Part shown: positions 46,728-56,628 of the stretch, in pieces
How positions within the stretch are numbered: the stretch's first letter is position 1
Layout of the letters: every line of letters begins with the position of its first letter
Assembly (NCBI RefSeq): GCF_004339675.1
Contig: NZ_SLVM01000010.1
Location: 1 to 64,000 of the forward strand
From: Rhodovulum steppense
Lineage (GTDB): Bacteria > Pseudomonadota > Alphaproteobacteria > Rhodobacterales > Rhodobacteraceae
Direction of reading: 5' to 3'
DNA: 64,000 bases
The notes under the pieces: model-generated
What the model was told of the DNA's origin: nothing
The model's input: the letters and a program-made list of their open reading frames with translations, nothing else
Databases searched by the model: none
Program-made: the position numbers and the translations under genes

Positions 46728-47938
46728 TCGGCCGCTCCGCGATAGCTGACGGCCAGCGGCACGCCATCGGTGACGAATTCCTGGCCGACGACGATCACCT
46801 CGGCCTCGTCCGGCAGGCCCGCGACCCAGAACCCGTCCGGCGTGTCGCGCAGGATCTCGACCGCGAAGAAGCGGGCGGTGCCGTCGGCATCCGCCAGCCG
46901 CAGCCCCAGCCGCCCGGCATCGTCCAGCGTCAGCGCCGATTGCGGCACCAGATGCGCGCTCTGGCCCGGGACCGCGATGATCATCTCGACGGCCTGGCCC
47001 GCGCGGATCGTGCCCGCCTCGTTCTGGACCGCGATCTCTACCCGGAAGGTGCGTGTCGCGGGATCGGCGGTGCGGGCGACGAAACTGACCCGGCCCACGA
47101 TCTCGCGGCCCGAGGCCAGCCGCCCCCCCGCCAGCGCGCCGATCTCGATCCGGTCAAGCTCGGTTTCCGGCACATAGCCGACAAGGTAGATCGGATCGAG
47201 CTGGATCACCGTCGCGCAAAGCGACCCGGGCTGCATCAGCGTGCCCAGTTCGGCCGTGTCCGCATCGAGCAGCCCGGCAAAAGGCGCGGCGATCTTCAGC
47301 CGCCCGATCTCGGTCCTTGCGGCGGCGACATTGGCCTCGCCCGCGCGGATCGCGGCTTCGGCGGCCTCCAGCCCGGCCTGGGCCGAGGCCACGCCCGCCT
47401 CGGCGGTCGAGACGGCGGTCTGCGTGCCCGCGACGCGGGTGTCGGAGGCAAAGCCGCCCTCGGCCAGCCGCTGCGCCGCGCGGTCGTTGATCTCGGCCTC
47501 GGACCGCCGCGCCTCGGCCAGAACGACATTGGCCCGCGCCTCGGGCAGGCGCGCCCGCGCCTCGGCCAGCGCGGCCTCGGCCTGGGCCAGCGTCTCGGCC
47601 CTCGTGCCCGGATCGAGTTCGCACAGCACCGCGCCCTCGGCAATGGTCGCGCCGCGGCGCAAGGGCTCCGAGATCACCCGTCCGCCGGTTTCGGCGCGGA
47701 CCTCGACCTGGCGCGCGGCCTGGGTTTCGCCGCGCACGCGCACCGCGCCCTGCACCGTCTCGGCGCGGCTTTTCTGCACCACGACCGAGACCCGGCGATC
47801 CGCTTCGAAAACGGTGTCCTCGGCGGTGGCGGCGACGGGTTCGGCGCCCGCGAAGGCCAGCACCCGGTCGCGCTGCATCAGCAGAAGATAGAGCGAGACG
47901 CTCACCAGCACCGCGGTAAGCATGGGGATCAAACGCAT
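46724..47938 (-). CDS. RND periplasmic adaptor (membrane fusion protein)
   Basis: A 404-residue adaptor. An N-terminal membrane anchor (about 5-25) precedes a lipoyl half (VRVRGETQAARQVEVRAETGG is split by the hairpin), a long coiled coil (about 125-205, rich in Ala/Glu/Arg heptads) and the beta-barrel and membrane-proximal domains. It links the RND pump to an outer-membrane channel. The ATG at 47938 starts just before the anchor. A TATAAT box and a palindromic operator lie about 100 bases upstream. Translation is coupled to the pump gene. Confidence 0.88.
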   Translation of the reverse strand: MRLIPMLTAVLVSVSLYLLLMQRDRVLAFAGAEPVAATAEDTVFEADRRVSVVVQKSRAETVQGAVRVRGETQAARQVEVRAETGGRVISEPLRRGATIAEGAVLCELDPGTRAETLAQAEAALAEARARLPEARANVVLAEARRSEAEINDRAAQRLAEGGFASDTRVAGTQTAVSTAEAGVASAQAGLEAAEAAIRAGEANVAAARTEIGRLKIAAPFAGLLDADTAELGTLMQPGSLCATVIQLDPIYLVGYVPETELDRIEIGALAGGRLASGREIVGRVSFVARTADPATRTFRVEIAVQNEAGTIRAGQAVEMIIAVPGQSAHLVPQSALTLDDAGRLGLRLADADGTARFFAVEILRDTPDGFWVAGLPDEAEVIVVGQEFVTDGVPLAVSYRGAAE

Positions 47939-48035
47939 CCGGTCCTTGCCTCTTCCGTCGCTTTCCCGCGTCGAGCGCATTCCTCCCCGCGCTCGACGCC
48001 GCCGCCCGGCATCGGACGGGGTGGTTTCAATCGGG

Positions 48036-48058
48036 TGAACCAATCGGTTCAGATTATA
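48036..48058 (-). promoter_or_regulatory. Promoter and TetR-like operator of the RND operon
   Basis: On the minus strand, TATAAT (48058-48053) is a perfect -10 box. Immediately downstream is the perfect palindrome TGAACC-GATT-GGTTCA (48051-48036), covering the expected start point. Such an operator at +1 is typical of TetR-family repression of RND pumps. No TetR gene is adjacent. A weak -35 (GCTTGA) lies 17 bases upstream. Confidence 0.6.
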
Positions 48059-48173
48059 GCGCAAACTGCATTCATTCAAGCCTTGGACGCGCGTTCCGGC
48101 GGGGCTTTGCAATCCCGTCCGGGCTGGGGTATGACAGGCCCGACGCCAGATCGAGCGGGCCGAGCGAGGCAGG

Positions 48174-48812
48174 ATGAGCAACCCCGACAGTTTCATCGAG
48201 GAAGTCACCGAAGAGGTGCGCCGCGACCGGCTTTTCCGCCTGATGCGCCGCTATGGCTGGATCGCCGTGCTGGCGGTGCTGCTGCTGGTGGGCGGCGCAA
48301 GCTGGCGGGAATGGCGCGCCGCGCAGGACCGGGCCGCGGCCGAGGCGCTGGGCGATGGCATCCTGACCGCGCTGGAACTGCCCGATCCGGCCGCGCGGGT
48401 GGCCGCACTTGAGGCGCTGACCGCAACGGGCGAGGCGCGCGGGCTGGTCAAGCTGCTGATCGCGGGCGAGATCGGCGCCGAGGCGGCACCCGAATTGCGG
48501 GCGATGGCGGACGATCCGTCGCTGCCGCTGCATTACACCCATCTCGCCGCGCTCAAGCTGGTGATGATCGAGGGGCGCGGCGCCGCGCCCGATGCGCGTC
48601 TGCAAAGCCTTGCGCCGCTGGCCGAACCGGGGCGGCCGTTCCGCCCGCTTGCGCTGGAACAGATGGCGCTGGCCGAGATCGACGCGGGCAATACGTCCGC
48701 CGCGCTTGGTCATCTGCGCGCGCTGGTCGAGGATGCGGGCGCGAGCGCGGGCTTGCGTCAGCGCGCCTCTCAGTTGATTGTGGCGCTCGGCGGCGGGTCC
48801 GACGAGGGCTGA
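48174..48812 (+). CDS. YfgM-like TPR membrane protein
   Basis: A 212-residue protein with a short cytoplasmic start (FIEEVTEEVRRDRLFRLMRRYG), one transmembrane helix (about 29-45) and a periplasmic helical-repeat domain of TPR type. It matches the YfgM/ancillary SecYEG family, which in E. coli works with PpiD at the translocon. It precedes bamB and der, the same order as yfgM-bamB-der in E. coli. That context makes the call firm despite low sequence conservation. Confidence 0.82.
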   Translation: MSNPDSFIEEVTEEVRRDRLFRLMRRYGWIAVLAVLLLVGGASWREWRAAQDRAAAEALGDGILTALELPDPAARVAALEALTATGEARGLVKLLIAGEIGAEAAPELRAMADDPSLPLHYTHLAALKLVMIEGRGAAPDARLQSLAPLAEPGRPFRPLALEQMALAEIDAGNTSAALGHLRALVEDAGASAGLRQRASQLIVALGGGSDEG

Positions 48813-48848
48813 CGGCCCGGTTTCTGGTTTGACGAGGGGACTCGCGCG

Positions 48849-50168
48849 GTGAAATTCGCTTCTGCAATCGGAACCCTGACAGCGGTCGCGCTTCTGGCCG
48901 GATGCGGCCAGAAAGAGCCGATCCTGCCGGGCGAGCGGCTTGGCGTGCGCGAGGCGCTGGGCCTGGAAGAGGGCGGCAGCGCCCCGGCGGCCCCGGTCGC
49001 CGTCGCGATCACGCTGCCCGCGCCCGTGTCCCGCGCCGATCATACCCAGCCCGGCGGCAGTGCCACCCATCTGCCCGAACATGCGGCGCTTTCGGCCGCA
49101 CCTGCGCGGATCTGGTCGGCCAGTATCGGGCAGGGCGACACGCGCCGCCACCGCATCACCGCCAGCCCGGTCGTGGCGGGGGGCAGGGTCTTCACGCTGG
49201 ACGCCCAAAGCCGGGTCACCGCCGTCTCGACCGGGGGGCAGGTGCTCTGGGCGGCCGATCTGACGCCGCCCTCGGAGCGCGCGCGCTCGGCCACGGGCGG
49301 GGGGCTGGCCTTCGGCGACGGGCGGCTGTTCGCGACGACGGGCTTCGGCTCGCTGGTCGCGCTCGATCCCGCCACCGGGGCGCAACTCTGGACGCAACGC
49401 ACCGACGCGCCGGTTTCGGGCGCGCCGGCCTATCGCGACGGGCTGGTCTATGTGGTCAGCCGCGACAGCCGCGCCTGGGCGGTCCGGGCCGAGGATGGGC
49501 GCGTGCAATGGCAATTGCCCGGAACGCCCTCGCCCGCGGGCATGACCGGGGCCGCGGCGCCCGCGGTGTCCGACCGGCTGGCGGTCTTCCCCTTCGGCTC
49601 GGCCGAACTGGTGGCGACCTTGCGCCAGTCGGGCGTGCGGGTCTGGCAGGCGACGGTGGCGGGCCAGCGCCGCGGCCTTGTCTATGCGAATGTGACCGAC
49701 CTGGTCGCCGATCCGGTGATCGCGGGCGAGGTTCTTTACGTCGGCAACCAGTCGGGCCGGACGGTCGCGCTGGCCGCCAGTTCGGGCGAACGGCTCTGGA
49801 CCGCCGAGGAAGGCGCCTATGGCGCGGTGCTGCCGGTGGGGGGCTCGGTCTTCCTTGTCTCGGATCAGGCGCGGCTGGTGCGGCTGGATGCTGCAAGCGG
49901 CGCCACGGTCTGGACGGTGGAGCTGCCCTATTTCACCAAGGAAAAGCCCAAGCGGTTCAAGGCGATCCATGCCCATTACGGGCCGGTTCTGGCCGGTGGG
50001 CGGCTGTGGGTGGCCTCCGATGACGGGCTGTTGCGCGCCTTCAGCCCGGAAAGCGGGGCGCTGGTGCAGACGGTCGACCTGCCCGGCGGTGCGGCCTCGC
50101 GTCCCGTTGTGGCGGGTGGCACGCTTTACGTCGTCTCGACGCGCGGGCAACTCCACGCTTTCCGCTGA
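48849..50168 (+). CDS. bamB: BamB outer-membrane assembly lipoprotein
   Basis: A 439-residue lipoprotein. The signal peptide ends in the lipobox LLAGC (Cys about 19). The rest forms an eight-bladed PQQ-type beta-propeller with repeated AxxG.xxW and LYVVS..G motifs. BamB is a scaffold of the BAM complex. The start is GTG at 48849. Its place between yfgM-like and der genes matches the enterobacterial order. A Pro/Ala-rich linker (about 40-70) separates the lipid anchor from the propeller. Confidence 0.9.
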   Translation: MKFASAIGTLTAVALLAGCGQKEPILPGERLGVREALGLEEGGSAPAAPVAVAITLPAPVSRADHTQPGGSATHLPEHAALSAAPARIWSASIGQGDTRRHRITASPVVAGGRVFTLDAQSRVTAVSTGGQVLWAADLTPPSERARSATGGGLAFGDGRLFATTGFGSLVALDPATGAQLWTQRTDAPVSGAPAYRDGLVYVVSRDSRAWAVRAEDGRVQWQLPGTPSPAGMTGAAAPAVSDRLAVFPFGSAELVATLRQSGVRVWQATVAGQRRGLVYANVTDLVADPVIAGEVLYVGNQSGRTVALAASSGERLWTAEEGAYGAVLPVGGSVFLVSDQARLVRLDAASGATVWTVELPYFTKEKPKRFKAIHAHYGPVLAGGRLWVASDDGLLRAFSPESGALVQTVDLPGGAASRPVVAGGTLYVVSTRGQLHAFR

Positions 50169-50217
50169 GGCGGGATTGGTGTAGGCGGGCGGTTCGATCC
50201 GTCCGGAGTTGGGAAAG

Positions 50218-51681
50218 ATGAGCTTTACCCTCGCCATCGTGGGCCGACCCAATGTGGGCAAGTCCACGCTGTTCAACCGCCTTGTCGGCAAGCGGCTGGC
50301 GCTGGTCGACGACCAGCCGGGCGTCACGCGCGACCTGCGCGAGGGCGAGGCGCGGCTGGGCGATCTGCGCTTTACCGTGATCGACACCGCGGGTCTGGAA
50401 GAGGCGACCGACGAAAGCCTTCAGGGACGGATGCGCAAGCTGACCGAGCGCGCGGTCGGCATGGCGGATGCCTGCCTGTTCGTGATCGACGCGCGGGCGG
50501 GCGTGCTGCCCAGCGACGAGATCTTTGCCGAGATCCTGCGCCGCAAGTCGGCCCATGTGATTCTGGCCGCCAACAAGGCCGAAGGGGCTGCCTCCGACGC
50601 GGGAGTGATCGAATCCTATGCGCTGGGCCTGGGCGAGCCGGTGCGCATCTCGGCCGAGCATGGCGAGGGGATGGGCGATCTTTACGCAGCCCTCGCGCCC
50701 CTGGTCGAAGAGGCCGAGACCCGCCAGATCGAGGAGGCCGCGCCCGAGACCGATGTCGATGTGGGCGAGGAGGACGAGGAGACCGGCCCCCGCGTGCCGA
50801 CCCGCGCGAAACCCTTGCAGATCGCCGTGGTGGGCCGCCCGAACGCGGGCAAGTCCACGCTGGTCAACGCGATTCTCGGCGAGGATCGTCTGCTGACCGG
50901 CCCCGAGGCCGGGATCACGCGCGACGCGATTTCCGTGGTGCTGGACTGGCAGGGCGTGCCGATGCGCGTCTTCGACACCGCGGGCATGCGCAAGAAGGCG
51001 CGCGTGCAGGACAAGGTCGAGAAGCTGTCGGTGGGCGATGCGCTGCGCGCCATCAAGTTTGCCGAGGTCGTGGTGGTGCTGCTGGACGGGCAGGCCCCGT
51101 TCGAGACGCAGGATCTGAAGATCGCCGATCTGGCCGAGCGCGAGGGCCGCGCGGTGGTCGTGGCGGTCAACAAATGGGACCTGGAAGAGGACCGGCAGGG
51201 CAAGCTCAAGGAACTGAAAGAGGAATTCGCCCGCGCGCTGCCCCAGATCAAGGGCGCGCCGCTGGTCACCGTCTCGGCGCTGACCGGCCGGGGTCTCGAC
51301 CGGCTGAACGAGGCGGTGATGTCGGCCTATGCGGTCTGGAACCGCCGGGTTTCCACGGCAAAGCTGAACCGCTGGCTCGCGGGCATGCTGGAACTGCACC
51401 CGCCACCCGCCCCGGGCGGCCGCCGGATCAAGCTGCGCTACATGACCCAGGTCAAGACGCGGCCGCCGGGCTTCGTCGTGATGGCCTCGAACCCCGAGAA
51501 GCTGCCGGAAAGCTACCGGCGCTATCTGGTGAACGGGCTGCGCGAGGATTTCGCCATGCCGGGCACGCCGATCCGGCTAACCTTCCGCGGGCAGGGCGAC
51601 CAGAACCCGTTCCGGACAAAGAAGAAAAAGACGCCCTCGCGGTTGCGCAAGCATCTGGGCAAGGGGCCGCTGGGCGGCTAG
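50218..51681 (+). CDS. der: Der (EngA), double GTPase for 50S ribosome assembly
   Basis: A 487-residue protein with two tandem GTPase domains and a C-terminal KH-like domain. The P-loops are GRPNVGKST (about residue 9) and GRPNAGKST (about 207). Switch II motifs DTAGLEEA and DTAGMRKKA and NKWDLEED are present. An acidic linker (VDVGEEDEE) joins the domains. It binds the ribosome and helps mature the large subunit. The ATG at 50218 was preferred over a TTG nine bases upstream. The stop shares the palindrome CTAG with the convergent gene's stop. Confidence 0.97.
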   Translation: MSFTLAIVGRPNVGKSTLFNRLVGKRLALVDDQPGVTRDLREGEARLGDLRFTVIDTAGLEEATDESLQGRMRKLTERAVGMADACLFVIDARAGVLPSDEIFAEILRRKSAHVILAANKAEGAASDAGVIESYALGLGEPVRISAEHGEGMGDLYAALAPLVEEAETRQIEEAAPETDVDVGEEDEETGPRVPTRAKPLQIAVVGRPNAGKSTLVNAILGEDRLLTGPEAGITRDAISVVLDWQGVPMRVFDTAGMRKKARVQDKVEKLSVGDALRAIKFAEVVVVLLDGQAPFETQDLKIADLAEREGRAVVVAVNKWDLEEDRQGKLKELKEEFARALPQIKGAPLVTVSALTGRGLDRLNEAVMSAYAVWNRRVSTAKLNRWLAGMLELHPPPAPGGRRIKLRYMTQVKTRPPGFVVMASNPEKLPESYRRYLVNGLREDFAMPGTPIRLTFRGQGDQNPFRTKKKKTPSRLRKHLGKGPLGG

Positions 51682-52379
51682 GTCGCCGTCCGGACCGTCA
51701 GCAGCCCGATCAGCACCGCGCCCGCGATGGCGGCAAAGGCGACGATCGGCGTCGTGGTCGCATTGGCCACGATCACGCCCACCAGCGCCCAGATCAGCGC
51801 GCCGCCATATTCGGGCGCGCGGTCCAGCGCCAGCAGCACCAGCGCGCCGGTCACCAGCGCGCCCGCCAGTGCGATCAGCGCCCAGACCACCGGGCCGAAG
51901 AACAGCCCGTAGCCCCCGCCCAGAAGGCCCACCGCGACCCAGCTTGCCGCCGTCAGCCAGCCCGCATAGACCGCCACCGGCGCCTGCAGGGTCCAGCGGT
52001 CGGTGAAGGGCGTGCGCGCCAGCGCCCAGAGCGCCATGGCCAGCATCCACCACAACAGAACCGAGGCCCAGAGGGGCGAGAGTTGCGCGACCCCGATCCA
52101 TGCCGCGCCGGGCGCCAGCGACAGGATCAGCGGCAGGCGCGCGGGCTCCCATGTCTCGTCCTTGGCGCGCTGGAACAGGCCCATCCCGGCCGAGATCATC
52201 AGCCAGACATAGATCAGCCCCCAGATGCCGAAGGCATAGCCCGCCGGCTGCACCGGCGGGTCGTCCTGCGGGATCGGGAACTGGCCGGGCTCGAAGCCCG
52301 AAAAGCCGCCCGACATCAGCGGCGACAGCACGAAGAACAGCGTCGCGACGAAGACGAGGATCGCCTTGACCGGATCCAT
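51678..52379 (-). CDS. TspO/MBR-like tryptophan-rich membrane protein
   Basis: A 233-residue membrane protein with about seven hydrophobic segments. [12 protein letters not shown] after a PAGYA turn and several Trp-rich helices ([13 protein letters not shown]) resemble the TspO/MBR superfamily, in the longer form that is often labelled tryptophan-rich sensory protein. It is not the 158-residue TspO that Rhodobacter keeps in its photosynthesis cluster. The start overlaps the serS stop (TGATG), so it is the second gene of a serS operon. Function is unknown. Confidence 0.65.
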   Translation of the reverse strand: MDPVKAILVFVATLFFVLSPLMSGGFSGFEPGQFPIPQDDPPVQPAGYAFGIWGLIYVWLMISAGMGLFQRAKDETWEPARLPLILSLAPGAAWIGVAQLSPLWASVLLWWMLAMALWALARTPFTDRWTLQAPVAVYAGWLTAASWVAVGLLGGGYGLFFGPVVWALIALAGALVTGALVLLALDRAPEYGGALIWALVGVIVANATTTPIVAFAAIAGAVLIGLLTVRTAT

Positions 52380-53671
52380 CAGGCCAGTTCCCCCGTTGCC
52401 GTCAGCGTGGTCCGGCCGCCCAGATACGGCCCCAGCGCCGCGGGCAGCGTCACCGAGCCGTCTTCCTGCTGGCCGTTCTCCAGCACCGCGATCAGGCAGC
52501 GCCCCACCGCCAGGCCCGAGCCGTTCAGGGTGTGGACATATTCCGGCTTGCCGCCGCCCTCGGGGCGGAAGCGGGCGTTCATGCGCCGCGCCTGGAAATC
52601 GCCGCAAAGGGACACGGACGAGATCTCGCGATAGCTGTTCTGGCCGGGCAGCCAGACCTCGATATCATGTGTCCGCCGCGCGCCGAAGCCCATGTCGCCG
52701 GTGCACAGCACGACCGTGCGGTAGGGCAGGCCCAGCCGTTCAAGGATGCCCTGGGCGCAGCCGGTCATCCGGTCGAGTTCCGCGCGACCCTGATCGGGGG
52801 CCACGATCGAGACCATCTCGACCTTCTCGAACTGGTGCTGGCGCAGCATGCCGCGGGTGTCCCGGCCCGCGCTGCCCGCCTCGGAGCGGAAGCATAGCGA
52901 ATGGGCGGTCATCCGGCGGGGCAGGTCGGCGGCGTCGAGGATCTCGCCCGCCACGGTATTGGTCAGCGTCACCTCGGAGGTGGGGATCAGCCACCATCCC
53001 TCGCGCGTCTGATAGCTGTCCTCGCCGAATTTCGGGAGTTGGCCGGTGCCATACATCATCTCGTCGCGCACCAGCACGGGCGCGTTGACCTCGGTCAGGC
53101 CGTTCTCGGTGACATGGGTGTCCAGCATGAATTGCGCGAGCGCCCGGTGGATGCGGGCGACCGCGCCCTTCAGCACCACGAAGCGCGCGCCCGAAAGCTT
53201 TGCCGCCGCCTCGAAATCCATCCCCGGCAGGACGCCCGGGATCTCGAAATGCTCGCGCGGCGCGAAATCGAAGGCGCGGGGGCTGCCCCAGCGGTGGAGT
53301 TCCACATTGTCGGATTCGTCGGCCCCGTCCGGCACGTCGTCGAGCGGCAGGTTGGGCAGGCGCATCAGCAGGTCGGCAAGGCGGGCATCCTCGGCCCTGG
53401 CCTCTTCCTCCAGCCGGGCGATCTCGTCCTTCTTCTCGGCCACCAGCGCGCGCAACCGCTCGAACTCGGCCTCGTTGCCGCCGGCCTTGGCGGCGCCCAC
53501 ATCCCTGGACGCGGCGTTGCGCTCGGCCTGCGCCTCTTCGGCGGCCTGGATCCGGGCCCGCCGCGCGGTGTCGATGGCAAGGATCCCGGCCGAGACCGGG
53601 TCAAGGCCCCGGCGGGCCAGCGCGGCGTCGAAGGCGTCGGGGTTTTCGCGGATGGCGCGGATGTCGTGCAT
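52379..53671 (-). CDS. serS: Seryl-tRNA synthetase
   Basis: A 430-residue class II synthetase that charges tRNA-Ser and tRNA-Sec. The N-terminal tRNA-binding coiled coil covers about 30-100 ([20 protein letters not shown]). Motif 2 is [22 protein letters not shown] and motif 3 is [17 protein letters not shown]; they bind ATP. The N-terminus [15 protein letters not shown] is typical. No T-box or other leader is seen. It forms an operon with the TspO-like gene. Confidence 0.97.
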   Translation of the reverse strand: MHDIRAIRENPDAFDAALARRGLDPVSAGILAIDTARRARIQAAEEAQAERNAASRDVGAAKAGGNEAEFERLRALVAEKKDEIARLEEEARAEDARLADLLMRLPNLPLDDVPDGADESDNVELHRWGSPRAFDFAPREHFEIPGVLPGMDFEAAAKLSGARFVVLKGAVARIHRALAQFMLDTHVTENGLTEVNAPVLVRDEMMYGTGQLPKFGEDSYQTREGWWLIPTSEVTLTNTVAGEILDAADLPRRMTAHSLCFRSEAGSAGRDTRGMLRQHQFEKVEMVSIVAPDQGRAELDRMTGCAQGILERLGLPYRTVVLCTGDMGFGARRTHDIEVWLPGQNSYREISSVSLCGDFQARRMNARFRPEGGGKPEYVHTLNGSGLAVGRCLIAVLENGQQEDGSVTLPAALGPYLGGRTTLTATGELA

Positions 53672-53758
53672 GGGGGCTCCGTTGCAGGGCGGCGGGACCG
53701 TCTTCGGCCCCGTATGCCCCAGCCGCACGGCGTTTTGAACCGGGAATCGCCGCGCCGG

Positions 53759-54478
53759 TCACTCGGGCGTCAGGAAGGCCGCGTCGGGGCGGGCGGCGAC
53801 GGTGCGAATCCGGCCCGGCCCGGTGCTGCCCGCCGAAACCACCGCGATCACCCGCCAGCCCGCCGCGGTCTGCACCAGCACCGGCGCGCCCGAGGTGCCG
53901 AAGACCACCGGGCAGTCCAGGCCCAGGATGCCGGGCCAGCGGTTCAGCACCCGGCAATCGTCATGTCGGCTGAGCGCGCTGGTCCGGTCGCGGCGATAGC
54001 CGATCAGCGACAGCGCGCCGCCATCGGCCGCGCCGAGATCGGCGGGCAGGGGGGGCACCTCGCCGGGCGGGATCGGCTCGGCCAGGCGCAGCACGGCCAG
54101 ATCGGTGGCAAGGGTCTGGAAATTGATGCCGTTGGCCTGATCGTAATCGGGATGCAGCCTGATTTCGGCGGCGACCCTGTGCGCGGCATATCCGCCCTTG
54201 AGCCAGCCCGCGAGGAAATGCACCTGACCGGGCCGGACCACGCGGTTGGGGTTCAGCGCGAACAGGCAATGCGCCGCGGTCAGCACCAGATCGGGCGCGA
54301 TCAGCGTGCCGGTGCACATGCCGCCCGTGTCGAATCCGGTCACATTGATGCGACCGATCGCGCGCCAGGGCTGGTGCTCGGCATCGCTCAGCCGCACCGG
54401 CGCGCCCCCGTCGGCGGCGGCGATTCCGGGCGCGAGACAGGCCAGCAGCAGCACGACAAGGCGGAACGCGCGTTTCAT
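53759..54478 (-). CDS. Secreted trypsin-like serine protease
   Basis: A 239-residue S1-family protease with a signal peptide (about 1-22). The catalytic triad is visible: His69 in TAAHC, Asp125 in TDLAVL and Ser195 in GTSGAP. Two Cys pairs may form disulfides. No membrane anchor or PDZ domain is present, so it is probably a soluble periplasmic or secreted enzyme. It lies between serS and the yajC operon and is divergent from yajC. Confidence 0.87.
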   Translation of the reverse strand: MKRAFRLVVLLLACLAPGIAAADGGAPVRLSDAEHQPWRAIGRINVTGFDTGGMCTGTLIAPDLVLTAAHCLFALNPNRVVRPGQVHFLAGWLKGGYAAHRVAAEIRLHPDYDQANGINFQTLATDLAVLRLAEPIPPGEVPPLPADLGAADGGALSLIGYRRDRTSALSRHDDCRVLNRWPGILGLDCPVVFGTSGAPVLVQTAAGWRVIAVVSAGSTGPGRIRTVAARPDAAFLTPE

Positions 54479-54617
54479 GCCCCAGATATGCGCCGGACCC
54501 GCCCGAGGTCAAAGCCGCGCGGCTTCGCCTTGCCAAGCAGGGGGGCACCGAATAGGGTGCGCCGCGACCAAGGACCCGGGCAGCGCACCTGCCCGCAGAA
54601 CAACGGGGATTCTCACG

Positions 54618-54950
54618 ATGTTTGTCACGCCTGCCTTTGCGCAAGCGGCCGGTGGCGGCGGCGCCGGGGGCGCCTTTGCGACCTTCCTTCCGCTGATCCT
54701 GATCTTCCTGATCATGTATTTCCTGCTGATCCGGCCCCAGCAGAAGAAGATGAAGCAGCACAAGCAGATGGTCGAGGCGCTGCGCCGCGGCGACCAGGTC
54801 GTCACCCAGGGCGGGCTGATCGGCAAGGTCTCCAAGGTCAAGGACGACGAGGAACTGGAGGTCGAGATCGCCGAGAACGTGCGCGTGCGCGTCGTCCGCC
54901 ACACCATCGTCCAGGTGCTGAACAAGACCGAGCCCGCCGAGAAGGCATAA
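54618..54950 (+). CDS. yajC: YajC, Sec translocon accessory subunit
   Basis: A 110-residue membrane protein. One transmembrane helix (about 20-42, FLPLILIFLIMYFLLIRP) is followed by QQKKMKQHKQMVEAL and a small cytoplasmic domain (GDQVVTQGGLIGKVSKV). YajC forms a subcomplex with SecD and SecF. It is the first gene of a yajC-secD-secF operon, with secD beginning seven bases later. Length and motifs are normal. Confidence 0.95.
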   Translation: MFVTPAFAQAAGGGGAGGAFATFLPLILIFLIMYFLLIRPQQKKMKQHKQMVEALRRGDQVVTQGGLIGKVSKVKDDEELEVEIAENVRVRVVRHTIVQVLNKTEPAEKA

Positions 54951-54956
54951 CCGCAG

Positions 54957-56618
54957 ATGCTGCAATTCGCGCTTTGGAAGCGGGCCACGATCTGGGCGCT
55001 TGTCCTGATCGGCCTCGCTCTGGCCATGCCGAACCTGTTCTACGAACGGGTCGAACGGCATAACGACGCCGTTCAGGCGATCGAACTCCGGGGCGCGATG
55101 CCCGAGCTTGTGGCCGACCGGGACGCCTGGCCCGGCTGGCTGCCCTCGGGGCTGGTCAATCTCGGCCTCGACCTGCGCGGCGGCGCGCATCTCCTGGCCG
55201 AGGTCAAGGTCGAGGATGTCTATGCCGACCGCATGGATGCGCTCTGGCCCGATGTGCGCGACGCGCTGCGCGCGGTGCGCGACGAGGTGGGGCCGATCCG
55301 GCGCGCCGACTCGCCGCCCGCCGAACTGCATGTGAACATTACCCGGCCCGAGGGCATGGCCGCCGCCCTCGCCGCCGTGCGCGAGATCGCCCGCCCCACG
55401 GTGACGCTGACCGGGGTGGGCAGTTCCGATATCGAGGTGCGCGGCGCGGGCGATCTGCTGATCGTCCAACTGTCCGAGGCCGAGAAGCAGGCCACCGACA
55501 ACCGCACGATCCAGCAATCGCTGGAAATCGTGCGCCGCCGCGTCGACGAGGTCGGCACCCGCGAGCCGACGATCCAGCGCCAGGGCACCGACCGCATCCT
55601 GATCCAGGTGCCCGGCATCGGCTCGGCCGAGGAACTGAAGGCGCTGATCGGCACCACCGCGCGGCTGACCTTCCACCCGGTCGTCTCGCGCACCGACAAC
55701 CCGAACGACGCGCCCGGCGCGGGCAACGTGATCTACCCCTCGATGGACGATGCGGGGGTCTATTACATCCTCGAACGCACGCCCGTCGTCTCGGGCGAGG
55801 AACTGACCGATGCCCAGCCCGGCTTCGACCAGAACGGGCTGCCCTCGGTCACCTTCCGCTTCAACCCCGCCGGTGCGCGCAAGTTCGGTCGCTACACGCA
55901 GGAAAATGTCGGCTCGCCCTTCGCCATCGTTCTGGACGAGGAGGTGATCTCGGCCCCCGTGATCCGCGAGGCGATCCTGGGCGGCTCGGGCCAGATCACC
56001 GGCAATTTCAATGTCGAGGAATCGACCCAGCTTGCGATCCTGCTGCGGGCGGGGGCGCTGCCCGCGGAACTGGTTTTCCTAGAGGAACGCACCATCGGCC
56101 CCGAACTGGGCGCCGACAGCATCGCCGCGGGCAAGATCGCCTGTATCGTCGCCTTCGTCGCGGTGCTGTTCTTCATGGCGGCAAGCTACGGGCTGTTCGG
56201 GATCTTCGCCAATATCGCGCTGATCGTGAACGTGGCGATGATCTTCGGCCTGCTGTCGCTGATCGGCGCCACGCTGACGCTGCCCGGCATCGCCGGGATC
56301 GTGCTGACCATAGGCATGGCGGTCGATGCCAATGTGCTGGTCTTCGAGCGGATCCGCGAGGAACTGAAATCCGCCCGCGGCCCGGCCCGCGCCATCGAGC
56401 TTGGCTATGAAAAGGCGCTGTCGGCGATCCTTGATGCCAACATCACAACCTTCATCACCGCGACGATCCTGTTCACCATGGGCTCGGGCCCGGTCAAGGG
56501 CTTTGCGGTGACGCTGGGGCTGGGCATCCTGACCTCGGTCTTCACGGCGATCTTCGTCACCCGGCTGATGGTCGTGATGTGGATGGAACGCCGCCGTCCC
56601 AAGACCATCATCGTGTGA
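54957..56618 (+). CDS. secD: SecD, protein-export membrane subunit
   Basis: A 553-residue inner-membrane protein. A first helix (about 10-28) is followed by a large periplasmic domain with LDLRGGAHLLAEV and TREPTIQRQGTDRI-like elements, then five more helices. FEPFF-free; the D1-D6 motifs GLVNLGLDLRGG, TVNRRVDEVG and GMAVDANVLVFERIREE are clear. SecDF uses the proton gradient to pull proteins across the membrane. It lies between yajC and secF in the standard order. Confidence 0.97.
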   Translation: MLQFALWKRATIWALVLIGLALAMPNLFYERVERHNDAVQAIELRGAMPELVADRDAWPGWLPSGLVNLGLDLRGGAHLLAEVKVEDVYADRMDALWPDVRDALRAVRDEVGPIRRADSPPAELHVNITRPEGMAAALAAVREIARPTVTLTGVGSSDIEVRGAGDLLIVQLSEAEKQATDNRTIQQSLEIVRRRVDEVGTREPTIQRQGTDRILIQVPGIGSAEELKALIGTTARLTFHPVVSRTDNPNDAPGAGNVIYPSMDDAGVYYILERTPVVSGEELTDAQPGFDQNGLPSVTFRFNPAGARKFGRYTQENVGSPFAIVLDEEVISAPVIREAILGGSGQITGNFNVEESTQLAILLRAGALPAELVFLEERTIGPELGADSIAAGKIACIVAFVAVLFFMAASYGLFGIFANIALIVNVAMIFGLLSLIGATLTLPGIAGIVLTIGMAVDANVLVFERIREELKSARGPARAIELGYEKALSAILDANITTFITATILFTMGSGPVKGFAVTLGLGILTSVFTAIFVTRLMVVMWMERRRPKTIIV

Positions 56619-56628
56619 GGGGATCCGC

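Noticed and set aside
43257-46745. An 1162-codon open frame opposite the RND pump
   Set aside because: Same kind of antisense shadow; the RND frame has clear conserved motifs across its whole length.
50193-50201. GGTTCGATCC resembling a tRNA T-arm
   Set aside because: No acceptor or anticodon stem can be formed around it; it is the leader of der.
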